A DNA stretch of 18,032 nucleotides from JAVBOF01 sp031550915 (lineage in GTDB: Bacteria > Bacillota > Clostridia > Christensenellales > MGBC116941). Shown here one piece after another: positions 6,958 to 13,598 of the stretch. The stretch spans positions 1-18,032 of the forward strand of contig JAVBOF010000002.1 in the NCBI GenBank assembly GCA_031550915.1, read 5' to 3'. Within the stretch, counting starts at the first letter, position 1; each line of letters opens with the position of its first letter. The notes beneath the pieces were generated by a model, which was not told the DNA's origin, did not search any database, and worked only from the letters and a program-made list of their open reading frames with translations. A program made the translations under genes and the position numbers.

Positions 6958-8481
6958 TTATAGGAGCGGTGCGAATATATGCAATATCGAATCTATAAGC
7001 TCGGAGAAAAAGCCACGTTTACAGTCCTTTATATCTATCAAGCGGCTTTCCGCAATGGTGTTTAGCGTATCCTCCTTAAGCTTGCTTAACGAGTCTGTCT
7101 TATATAAAAGCGTTGCGCATTCAAAATGCAGGTACAGGCTGCGGTAATCGAGGTTTATCGTTCCGACCACGGCAAGGTCGTCATCGCACAGAAAGCTTTT
7201 GGCATGCAAAAACCCCGGCGTAAATTCATATATCTTGACCCCCGCGTTTATCAGGTATTTATAATGCGATCGGGTCAGCCTGAAAATCAGGTTCTTGTCC
7301 GGTATGCCCGGCGTCACTATACGCACATCCACGCCCCGCATGGCGGCCAGCTGCAATGCGCCGATCATCTTGTCGCTTATTATCAAATACGGCGTAAAGA
7401 TATAGAGATAGCGCTTGGCCTGCGTGACAATATCCAAATAGATGTTTTCTCCAAGGGAATCCTTCTGCAAAGGTTTAGCCGCATATGGCAGTACAAAACC
7501 ATTCCTTGCAACAGCGTCCCCGTCCGGCGTCCCGTCGTTCTCCACCCTCTCGTGCGGCAAACAGAAGGCGTTCCACGTTTCAAGAAATATCTGCCTGTAG
7601 CTCTGTATCGCTTTGCCGCGTATCCTGAGCCCCGTATCCTTCCAAACTCCAAGCCTGTGGTCCTCGTTTATGTATTCATCCGCTATGTTGATACCGCCGC
7701 TAAATGCAGTATGTCCGTCCACTACCATTATCTTGCGGTGGTCACGATAATTCAGTATAGCGGAGAGCAAAGGCATAAACGGGTTGAATACAACGACCTT
7801 TATACCAAGCTCCCTAAGCTTAATTGCGTGCTGCGGTGTGAATATATTCATGGAACCGGCATCGTCGTATATGAGCCTGACGTCGACGCCCTCTTTGGCC
7901 TTACGGGATATGATTTCAAAAACCTGGTCCCACATGCCGCTGTTCTCGTTTATGATGAAAAACTCCATCCAAATATACTGTCTAGCGTTATTCAGCTCCT
8001 CCAGCATATCCTTGAACATATATTCGCCAAAGGAATAATACTCGGTGTCCGTGTTCTCATATACCGGATAGGAAGAATTTATTGCATATTGAAAGCATCC
8101 CGCGACCCTTTCATCCTGCTCCCTAAGCCTGTATAAAACTCCCATATCCTGGCTCAGCTTCATTGTGGCTTCGTCATGGGCAAGACTGATCTGCTGCCTC
8201 ATATGGTCTTTCATCAAATTGCTTCCAAGCAAAAGGTAAAGAAGGCAGCCAAATATAGGTAAGACCAGAATAATGATAATCCATCCGATTTTGTAGGCCG
8301 CTATTTCATCCTTTTTTATTATGCCGAGCAAAATGAATATATCCAGCACAACGCTAAAGGCCGATACTATAGGCACAAGGCTAACGAAGCTGCTCAAAAG
8401 AAAATACACAAGCAGAACCTGCACAACGAGCAGGAATATAGTCAAGGTAAGCCTGTTGAATACTTTTTTGAACGCTTTCAT
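6958..8481 (-). CDS. cls: Cardiolipin synthase, phospholipase D family
   Basis: A 507-residue cardiolipin synthase of the bacterial PLD type, which joins two phosphatidylglycerols into cardiolipin and glycerol at the membrane. Hydrophobic segments at about residues 11-32, 36-55 and 65-86 form the N-terminal membrane domain; length is as usual for the family. Both HKD catalytic motifs are intact: H248-x-K250-x4-D255 ('HRKIMVVDG') and H426-x-K428-x4-D433 ('HAKSFLCDD'), each followed by the expected G(G/T)INx stretch. It stands alone with its own promoter on the upstream side. No good intrinsic terminator is visible between its stop and the FIST promoter, so some read-through into the FIST gene is possible. 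Confidence 0.93.
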   Translation of the reverse strand: MKAFKKVFNRLTLTIFLLVVQVLLVYFLLSSFVSLVPIVSAFSVVLDIFILLGIIKKDEIAAYKIGWIIIILVLPIFGCLLYLLLGSNLMKDHMRQQISLAHDEATMKLSQDMGVLYRLREQDERVAGCFQYAINSSYPVYENTDTEYYSFGEYMFKDMLEELNNARQYIWMEFFIINENSGMWDQVFEIISRKAKEGVDVRLIYDDAGSMNIFTPQHAIKLRELGIKVVVFNPFMPLLSAILNYRDHRKIMVVDGHTAFSGGINIADEYINEDHRLGVWKDTGLRIRGKAIQSYRQIFLETWNAFCLPHERVENDGTPDGDAVARNGFVLPYAAKPLQKDSLGENIYLDIVTQAKRYLYIFTPYLIISDKMIGALQLAAMRGVDVRIVTPGIPDKNLIFRLTRSHYKYLINAGVKIYEFTPGFLHAKSFLCDDDLAVVGTINLDYRSLYLHFECATLLYKTDSLSKLKEDTLNTIAESRLIDIKDCKRGFFSELIDSILHIFAPLL

Positions 8482-8515
8482 CCGTCACTTCCAAACTAGA
8501 TTCTCCGTATACTTA

Positions 8516-8543
8516 ATTATAAGGTATAGTGCCAAAAAAACAA
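8516..8543 (-). promoter_or_regulatory. Sigma-A type promoter for cls
   Basis: On the minus strand TTGTTT (8543-8538) and a perfect TATAAT (8521-8516) are separated by 16 bases, about 35 bases before the cls ATG at 8481. Confidence 0.55.
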
Positions 8544-8571
8544 TGATTATCTCAAAGCATAGCGCAGATAA

Positions 8572-8601
8572 AAACGGGAAACCCGCAGCCAATAAGCCGC
8601 G
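8572..8601 (-). terminator. Weak hairpin pair after the PNPOx gene, possible terminator
   Basis: On the minus strand CCGC...GCGG and the short CGGG-TTT-CCCG hairpin follow each other, the latter running into TTTTTA. The stems are short, so this is only a candidate end for the PNPOx transcript. Confidence 0.35.
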
Positions 8602-8681
8602 GATCCTCCATTCTAAGCCATGCCGATTTGCCTCCATGCCTCTGAAGTATGTACAGCGGCATAAATTCGGATTATATCGCT

Positions 8682-9077
8682 TTACAATACGAACTCCTTT
8701 TTATCGCCCTTCATTGATACGCATACTGCTTTTGGTTCGTCCAGGCAAAAGATTTCAAATTTGCCATCGCCGACGGCATACATCGAACCCAGCATAGGCA
8801 TAATATCAAGTGCTTTCTTTTGGCTGTCTTCGTTGGTACAGAATTTGGCTTTGCCGCAAATACGCAGCGTATTCATATCTGCGTCAACACAACTTATCTC
8901 TACCATAGGGTTTGCAACCATCTGCCTATACATATCCTTTTGGTTGTTTGTGCAAAACGCCAGCTTGCCGTTATACTCCATAACAAACCCAAGCGGGCGC
9001 ACATGAGGAGTGTTTCCGTCGGTTGTAGCCAGATAATAGACCTTACTGTTGTTCAAAAAATCGATAACCTCTTTCAT
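8682..9077 (-). CDS. Pyridoxamine 5'-phosphate oxidase-like flavin-binding protein
   Basis: A 131-residue protein of the small PNPOx-like split-barrel family, the normal size for single-domain members. The 'VYYLATTDGNTPHVRPLGFVMEYNGKLAFCTNNQKDMYRQM' region (seen in parts at about residues 13-54) is the family's FMN-site pattern. Such proteins bind FMN or F420 and are thought to reduce small electrophiles or nitro-compounds; the true substrate cannot be told. The ATG at 9077 has an AAAGGA site upstream. It is divergent from an HxlR regulator gene, a frequent arrangement in which the regulator controls a redox or detoxification enzyme. Not the biosynthetic PdxH, which is longer. Confidence 0.82.
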   Translation of the reverse strand: MKEVIDFLNNSKVYYLATTDGNTPHVRPLGFVMEYNGKLAFCTNNQKDMYRQMVANPMVEISCVDADMNTLRICGKAKFCTNEDSQKKALDIMPMLGSMYAVGDGKFEIFCLDEPKAVCVSMKGDKKEFVL

Positions 9078-9100
9078 AATTAAGCCATCCTTTCCAATAG

Positions 9101-9129
9101 TTGAGAATTTGATAATCTAATGATATAAT
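9101..9129 (+). promoter_or_regulatory. Promoter for the HxlR gene
   Basis: TTGAGA (9101-9106), 17-base spacer, perfect TATAAT (9124-9129). The predicted start of transcription is near 9136, leaving about 80 bases of leader that contain the palindrome at 9162-9173. Confidence 0.65.
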
Positions 9130-9156
9130 TTTAAATATATAGTATGAAAAATGCAA
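9128..9156 (-). promoter_or_regulatory. Possible promoter for the PNPOx gene
   Basis: On the minus strand TTGCAT (9156-9151) and TAAAAT (9133-9128) are 17 bases apart. The -10 overlaps the -10 of the opposing HxlR promoter, so the two would compete for polymerase. The -35 is weak. Confidence 0.35.
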
Positions 9157-9161
9157 GAACG

Positions 9162-9173
9162 CAGTATATACTG
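9162..9173. promoter_or_regulatory. 12-base perfect palindrome, candidate HxlR operator
   Basis: CAGTATATACTG is its own reverse complement. It lies downstream of the HxlR transcription start and 5 bases before the -35 of the divergent PNPOx promoter, with further AGTAT half-sites at 9141 and 9179. It suits binding by a dimeric winged-helix repressor. Confidence 0.5.
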
Positions 9174-9214
9174 ACTAAGTATGTTTTATGATATTTATGG
9201 AAGGAATGTAGATC

Positions 9215-9604
9215 ATGACGACAAAAGATTCAAAAACTATTTCGGAATATGAGGAAATGCTGTGCCCTGTCCGTTATACAATGGATATCGTCGGCGGCAA
9301 ATGGAAGCTGCCGATCCTATGCATGCTTGCGGAAGGCAAACCTCTCAGGTACAGCACTATAAAAAGAAAGCTTCAAAATGTGACCAATATGATGCTGGCG
9401 CAATCACTCAAAGATTTGGAATCGTACGGTATGCTCTTCAGGGAGCAATATAATGAGGTGCCTCCGCGTGTGGAATATACGCTGACAGAAAAGGGCATAA
9501 GTATCCTTCCCACATTAAAAGCCCTTGGCGAATGGGGTTCGCTTGCCCTTAAGCAGGATATCAACTTCAGGGAGTTTTGCGCAAAATGCAGCGAAACAGT
9601 ATAA
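9215..9604 (+). CDS. HxlR family winged-helix transcriptional regulator
   Basis: A 129-residue regulator of the HxlR/MarR-like family, of usual size. The family pattern is clear: CPVRYTMDIVGGKWKLPIL near the start, recognition-helix region 'TNMMLAQSLKDLESYGM', and the wing 'PPRVEYTLTEKG'. The Cys at about residue 17, before Pro-Val, is the position used for redox or electrophile sensing in characterised members such as YodB and HypR; another pair, CAKC, lies at the C-terminus. The ATG is preceded by GGAAGGA. It is divergent from a PNPOx flavoprotein and probably controls it and itself through the palindrome between them. The gene ends at a strong terminator. Confidence 0.88.
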   Translation: MTTKDSKTISEYEEMLCPVRYTMDIVGGKWKLPILCMLAEGKPLRYSTIKRKLQNVTNMMLAQSLKDLESYGMLFREQYNEVPPRVEYTLTEKGISILPTLKALGEWGSLALKQDINFREFCAKCSETV

Positions 9605-9619
9605 AGCCATAATAACAGG

Positions 9620-9651
9620 ATAAGCCGGGGATAAACCTCCGGCTTATTTTT
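9620..9651 (+). terminator. Intrinsic terminator of the HxlR gene
   Basis: A perfect 9-base stem ATAAGCCGG (9620-9628) / CCGGCTTAT (9639-9647) with a 10-base loop is followed by a TTTTT run (9647-9651). Confidence 0.85.
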
Positions 9652-9701
9652 GTGCCTGGATAGACGGCAAATGCGCAAGTCTTTTTTCTGTACTAAACTG
9701 T

Positions 9702-9730
9702 TTGACATAGAAAAGACAGGATGCTAATAT
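9702..9730 (+). promoter_or_regulatory. Promoter of the PadR-ArsS operon
   Basis: A perfect TTGACA (9702-9707), 17-base spacer and TAATAT (9725-9730), the best promoter in the window. Transcription would start near 9737, inside the inverted repeats. Confidence 0.75.
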
Positions 9731-9731
9731 T

Positions 9732-9762
9732 ACTTTATCAACTATTAGATAAAGTCTAATAG
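9732..9762. promoter_or_regulatory. Two overlapping inverted repeats, candidate PadR operator
   Basis: Repeat A pairs ACTTTATC (9732-9739) with GATAAAGT (9748-9755) across 8 bases. Repeat B pairs CTATTAGA (9742-9749) with TCTAATAG (9755-9762) across 5 bases. Both are perfect and share bases, so as hairpins they are mutually exclusive. A covers the start of transcription; B reaches into the AGAGGAGG ribosome site (from 9761). Confidence 0.6.
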
Positions 9763-9775
9763 AGGAGGTAATACA

Positions 9776-10147
9776 GTGGCCATAAAAACAGCAAAATGCG
9801 CGTGCGAAGGCGGGACGCTTATACGCTTTATACAACCTTATATACTGTCTTTTTTGGCCTGTGGGGAAGACTACGGCTACAATATCATACAAAGGCTGGA
9901 GCAAACCCGAATTTGGGACGGGCAGGTGCCCGACGCGTCCGGCGTATACCGCACGTTAAAAAGTATGGAGCAGCGCGGGCTTGTACATTCTTATATAGCT
10001 ACTTCCGAAAATTCCACGCAAGGCCGGAGGGTATACTCCATCACACCTGCTGGAATAAAGTGCATGGCATCCTGGGAAAGCACTTTGATAGAATACCGCA
10101 AGGGCATAGATGACATAATCGATTCAATCCAAAAGATAAGGGCTTAA
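9776..10147 (+). CDS. PadR family transcriptional regulator with N-terminal CxC
   Basis: A 123-residue winged-helix regulator of the PadR family. The family pattern runs 'FIQPYILSFLA...DYGYNIIQRLEQ', then the DNA-binding part 'GVYRTLKSMEQRGLV' and wing 'RRVYSITPAG'. The GTG start at 9776 is supported by AGAGGAGG 7 bases upstream. Unusual for PadR is the start of the protein, with Cys8-x-Cys10 followed by GG, plus Cys29 and Cys96; a CxC close to the recognition domain could bind thiophilic metal or metalloid ions. It is the first gene of the operon and sits behind inverted repeats at the promoter, so autoregulation is likely. The inducer is unknown; arsenic compounds are a reasonable guess from the downstream ArsS gene. 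Confidence 0.87.
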   Translation: MAIKTAKCACEGGTLIRFIQPYILSFLACGEDYGYNIIQRLEQTRIWDGQVPDASGVYRTLKSMEQRGLVHSYIATSENSTQGRRVYSITPAGIKCMASWESTLIEYRKGIDDIIDSIQKIRA

Positions 10148-10159
10148 GGAGACAATTAA

Positions 10160-11182
10160 ATGCGCCTGGATAAAACACTGGATACCATACTGGAAAATGC
10201 GCTTGACGGCCGTACGCTAAAACGCAAAGAATGCGAGTACATGCTGGCATTTAATGAGACATCGTTGGAAGCCTCTTTAATACGTTCAACAGCCAACGAC
10301 ATGATGCGTAAAAAAAGCGAAAACTCAGCTATAATACTGGGCCAGGTAGGAATAGACATAGGGGATTGCCCCGGCGGATGCAAATTCTGCGCGTTTGGCG
10401 AAGGCCATACAAAAATGGAGTCCGGCAGCCTGTCAGACGAAGATATAGCGGAGCGTGTGCGTGGGTTTACACAGGAAGGCGACCTTTACGGCCTCTTCCT
10501 GATGACGATGCACGATTATAAGCTCGATCGCTTTTTGAATGCCGTGAGGATAGCCAAAGCAAATATGCCGGGTACCACCCAGCTTTGGGCAAATGTAGGG
10601 GACAGCGATACCGATACGTTCCGCGAGATGAAAAAGGCCGGTATCGACGGCGTTTACCACGTTTGCCGCATACGGGAAGGCATAGATACGAAACTGGATC
10701 CCAGAGGCCGCATAAAAACTATGGAGAACGTTCTGGAAGCCGGATTATCGCTCTATACATGCTGTGAACCGATAGGCCCCGAACATACGCCGCAGGAGAT
10801 AGTAGAAAACATGTTTATAGGCATTGATATGGGCTGTACGCAGCATGCCGCGATGCGGAGGGTAGCAGTAAAGGGCGCGCCTCTTGCAAAGTACGGGCAA
10901 ATAAGCGAGCTTCGCCTTGCCCAAATCGTAGCCGTAGTTGCGCTTGCCTCGTTTACAGTACCAAACATGACCTATGTTGGCGTTCATGAACCAAACCAGC
11001 TCGCATACGTATCCGGCTCCAATATAGTTACCGCGGAAAGCGGCGCAAATCCGAGGGATAACAAGGAGGATACGGCAAAAGGCCGGGGACTGGATCTTGA
11101 CGTATGCCGCAGAATGCTTTTGGAAGCGGGCTTCAGCTATATCCGCAAGGGCAACGAGGAAAAAATTCCAATAAAATACTAA
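10160..11182 (+). CDS. BioB-like radical SAM protein of unknown function
   Basis: A 340-residue radical SAM enzyme. The CX3CX2C cluster motif is CPGGCKFC (Cys70, Cys74, Cys77), which would hold the [4Fe-4S] cluster that cleaves S-adenosylmethionine. The later part matches the biotin synthase/HydE/PylB class, with the pattern 'TMENVLEAGLSLYTCCEPIGPEHT' and a BATS-like ending 'SGANPRDNKEDTAKGRGLDLD'. It is probably not biotin synthase: no bio genes are nearby and the cluster motif surroundings differ. It starts 12 bases after the PadR stop with AAGGAG 8 bases ahead, and precedes the AhpD-like/ArsS pair, so a role in the same pathway is inferred. The reaction is unknown; auxiliary cluster ligands are not obvious. 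Confidence 0.85.
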   Translation: MRLDKTLDTILENALDGRTLKRKECEYMLAFNETSLEASLIRSTANDMMRKKSENSAIILGQVGIDIGDCPGGCKFCAFGEGHTKMESGSLSDEDIAERVRGFTQEGDLYGLFLMTMHDYKLDRFLNAVRIAKANMPGTTQLWANVGDSDTDTFREMKKAGIDGVYHVCRIREGIDTKLDPRGRIKTMENVLEAGLSLYTCCEPIGPEHTPQEIVENMFIGIDMGCTQHAAMRRVAVKGAPLAKYGQISELRLAQIVAVVALASFTVPNMTYVGVHEPNQLAYVSGSNIVTAESGANPRDNKEDTAKGRGLDLDVCRRMLLEAGFSYIRKGNEEKIPIKY

Positions 11183-11254
11183 GCCGTCTTAAGATTGTGC
11201 GCAAAATCGGTGTAAAGCCGCGCAATAAATATTATTTTAGCTAATGGAGGAAAC

Positions 11255-11587
11255 ATGAATACTTATTACGATCCGGAAGACCTTGCGCAGTTTGGCAATA
11301 TGGGTGAGGACGCACCCGAACTTTGGGGGAGTTTCATGTCATACTACGGAAAGGTCTTTGAAGACGGCGCCCTTTCGGCAAGGGAAAAAGCGCTGATAGC
11401 TTTTGCTGTAGCACACGCTGTTCAATGCCCTTATTGCATAGATTCCTACACACAGGCGCTTCTGCAGATGGGCGTCAACCAAGAGCAGATGATAGAAGCC
11501 GTGCATGCCGCTGCCGCGATCCGCGGAGGAGCGACGCTTGCCCACGGGATGCAGGCTAAGAACACCATAAAAAAGCTGGAAATGTGA
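11255..11587 (+). CDS. AhpD-like (carboxymuconolactone decarboxylase family) protein associated with ArsS
   Basis: A 110-residue protein of the AhpD/CMD fold. The active-site pattern is intact: Glu44 in SAREKALIAFAVAH, His54, and the redox pair Cys58-Pro-Tyr-Cys61 followed by IDSYTQALLQMG. This matches the group annotated as arsenosugar biosynthesis-associated peroxidase-like protein, which is nearly always next to ArsS. It may reduce or protect a thiol or arsenic intermediate; its biochemical role is not established. The ATG has GGAGG upstream after a 72-base gap from the radical SAM gene; that gap holds only a weak hairpin (about 11198-11224). Its stop overlaps the possible GTG start of arsS, so the two are translationally coupled. 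Confidence 0.85.
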   Translation: MNTYYDPEDLAQFGNMGEDAPELWGSFMSYYGKVFEDGALSAREKALIAFAVAHAVQCPYCIDSYTQALLQMGVNQEQMIEAVHAAAAIRGGATLAHGMQAKNTIKKLEM

Positions 11588-11589
11588 TA

Positions 11590-12573
11590 ATGCAGATGAA
11601 AAATCTATACCTCGAGCGGTTAAAGGATATTAAACCATTCGATTCAAACGAGGCATGCAGACAATTTGGCGACACATTGGAAAAGCTGGATATCATGCAA
11701 TTGAACATCGGAAGGCAGTGTAATCTTTCGTGCAAGCATTGCCATATAGAGGCGGGAGACGGGCGTACGGAGGAAATGGATATCGATGTTATGCTCGCCT
11801 GTCTGGATGTTTTTGAGAAAAACGCGTTCAGTACGCTGGATATAACCGGAGGCGCTCCGGAGATGAACCCAAACTTCCGTTTTCTTGTTGAGCAGGCTGC
11901 AGCTAGAGGAATACATACGATAGTACGCACGAATCTAGCCATAATGGAAGCGCCCGGGTACGGTGATATTCCGGAGTTTTGCGCGCAAAACAAAGTGGAG
12001 CTTTTTGGTTCGCTGCCATATTATTCCGAAAAGGATACGGACAGGCAGCGCGGCCAGGGTGTTTTCTCCGCATGCATTTCCGCTTTGCAAAGACTCAACG
12101 CCTTGGGCTACGGGAGGGATGCAGGCCTCGTGATAAACCTAGTATATAATCCGGGCGGGGCATTCTTACCACCGGGGCAGGAAAGCCTTGCCATCGAGTA
12201 CAGGAAAAAGCTAAGCGGTCAATTGGGCGTCGAATTCAACGATCTTTACGCCATCACAAACAATCCCATAGGCAGATTCGGAGATTTTTTGGATAAAAGC
12301 GGCAATCTTAAAGGGTATATGGACCGCCTGACAATGGCCTTCAACCCGTTGGCCGCAGAAAACATGATGTGCCGCAGCCAAATATCCGTGGATTATGACG
12401 GCATTATTTATGATTGCGACTTCAACCTCGCGCTTGGCTTGAAGGCAAATATCCCTTGCCGTATCCAGGAGCTGAAGGATACGCCGCTCACAAGACGGAG
12501 GATAGTATTCGGCAACCATTGCTACGCGTGTACCGCCGGAGCGGGCTCAAGCTGCGGCGGCACCACTACATAG
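11590..12573 (+). CDS. arsS: Arsenosugar biosynthesis radical SAM protein ArsS
   Basis: A 327-residue radical SAM enzyme. ArsS uses the 5'-deoxyadenosyl radical to join an adenosyl group to methylated arsenic, a key step towards arsenosugars. The CX3CX2C motif is CNLSCKHC (Cys44, Cys48, Cys51); next comes the family marker 'DITGGAPEMNPNFRFLVE'. The C-terminal DUF3641 region carries MMCRSQ, YDCDFN and the ending CYACTAGAGSSCGG (Cys311, Cys314, Cys322). In many relatives the Cys of GSSCGG is selenocysteine; here it is an ordinary TGC codon. ATG 11590 is chosen; a GTG at 11584 overlaps the upstream stop and an ATG at 11596 is also possible, with no strong ribosome site for any, so coupling to the upstream gene is likely. 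Confidence 0.9.
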   Translation: MQMKNLYLERLKDIKPFDSNEACRQFGDTLEKLDIMQLNIGRQCNLSCKHCHIEAGDGRTEEMDIDVMLACLDVFEKNAFSTLDITGGAPEMNPNFRFLVEQAAARGIHTIVRTNLAIMEAPGYGDIPEFCAQNKVELFGSLPYYSEKDTDRQRGQGVFSACISALQRLNALGYGRDAGLVINLVYNPGGAFLPPGQESLAIEYRKKLSGQLGVEFNDLYAITNNPIGRFGDFLDKSGNLKGYMDRLTMAFNPLAAENMMCRSQISVDYDGIIYDCDFNLALGLKANIPCRIQELKDTPLTRRRIVFGNHCYACTAGAGSSCGGTTT

Positions 12574-12587
12574 CGAATAATAAGATA

Positions 12588-13481
12588 ATGATGAGCAAAC
12601 ATGATGAAAAAATATATGTCATACACGATTGTGACAATACATTCGGCATCAAAGGGCGTCCGGTAGATGACGGCTTAGCACTGCTATATCTTTTGGGCAA
12701 ACCCACTGCGGAGCTCGTCGGCGTAACCGCAACGTACGGAAACGGCACCGTAAACGAAGTATACGAAAACACAATAAATATGCTTAGGTATATAGGCAGG
12801 GGAGATATACCAGTTTCGAAGGGCGCTGCATCCAAAGAAAACAGATATTCGGAGGCCGCCGAGTTTCTAGTAGAACAGGCAGACCGTTTCGAGGGCAAGC
12901 TTAAGATACTCGCGACGGGCGCGCTTACGAATCTTTGCGGGGCGTATGGGCTGGATAACGGGTTTTTTGATAAGTTAGGCGAGCTTGTATTGATGGGCGG
13001 CATAACAGAACCGCTTTATCTAAATGGGATAACGCTGGACGAATTGAACTTCTCCTGTGACCCCGAAGCCGCATATTGCGTCCTATCCAACGCAAAAAAT
13101 GTTTCGATAGCAACGGGGAACAATTGCTTGCCGGCGTATTTTACCCATGAGGAGTACAGGCGGCGACTGACCGGCGCGCCGGAGTCAAAAGGCCTGTACA
13201 TATACGGTCAAACAAAAAGCTGGTTTGACGAAAAAGTCAAAATATTCGATTTGAACGGATTCTACGCCTGGGATGAGGTCGCGGCGGTATATCTGCTCGA
13301 AAAAGGCCTTTTCGAAAACCATGAGCACATATGCACGCCAAGCACGGCAGGCCTTCAAAAAGGCTATATAGACTGTCATAAAGGATATTTGCCTGCATTT
13401 ATGTTAAACTTGCCCTCAATAAAGGACGCAGGGCTTTTTAAAGAAGAACTGTACACAAGCTGGTTAGGAGAAGACCTGTAA
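12588..13481 (+). CDS. Inosine/uridine-preferring nucleoside hydrolase family protein
   Basis: A 297-residue nucleoside hydrolase, which cleaves the N-glycosidic bond of ribonucleosides to base and ribose; length is typical. The calcium-binding Asp cluster is present as HDCDN (Asp14, Asp16) and VDDGLAL (Asp27, Asp28), with about seven extra residues between the two halves compared with the compact DxDPGxDD of classic members; the sequence fits a recognised subclade. Other marks are 'ATGALTNL', 'ELVLMGG', a CNFSCDPEA-like 'LNFSCDPEA' and a late Asp in 'YAWDEVAAVYLL'. Two adjacent ATG codons (12588, 12591) are possible. It begins 14 bases after arsS, so it is in the same operon; it could remove adenine from an ArsS-made nucleoside. 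Substrate not proven. Confidence 0.86.
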   Translation: MMSKHDEKIYVIHDCDNTFGIKGRPVDDGLALLYLLGKPTAELVGVTATYGNGTVNEVYENTINMLRYIGRGDIPVSKGAASKENRYSEAAEFLVEQADRFEGKLKILATGALTNLCGAYGLDNGFFDKLGELVLMGGITEPLYLNGITLDELNFSCDPEAAYCVLSNAKNVSIATGNNCLPAYFTHEEYRRRLTGAPESKGLYIYGQTKSWFDEKVKIFDLNGFYAWDEVAAVYLLEKGLFENHEHICTPSTAGLQKGYIDCHKGYLPAFMLNLPSIKDAGLFKEELYTSWLGEDL

Positions 13482-13537
13482 ACAGATGGCGAACTTCTTA
13501 TCAAAAAAGCATCAAACTCAAGCAGTACAAAACTAAA

Positions 13538-13561
13538 GCGGGCTGCCAATATGGTGCCCGC
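13538..13561. terminator. Terminator between the convergent ArsS operon and ABC operon
   Basis: GCGGGC (13538-13543) pairs with GCCCGC (13556-13561), and the loop can extend the stem by a few pairs. On the minus strand it is followed by TTTAGTTTT, a good tail for the ABC operon. The plus-strand tail (ACTCTGTT) is poor, so it may act weakly for the ArsS operon. Confidence 0.65.
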
Positions 13562-13598
13562 ACTCTGTTAAAATAGCTCAAAAATGGCTGGCTTTACC

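Noticed and set aside
7126..8136. A 336-codon open frame on the plus strand
   Set aside because: It runs opposite to the well-conserved cardiolipin synthase gene, shows no family pattern, and reflects the codon pattern of that gene.
11195..11225. Hairpin TGCGC/GCGCA between the BioB-like and AhpD-like genes as a terminator
   Set aside because: Only five base pairs with a long loop; too weak to break up the operon.
12414..12587. Upstream extension of the nucleoside hydrolase frame
   Set aside because: It lies inside arsS in another frame; family homology begins after the ATG pair at 12588/12591.
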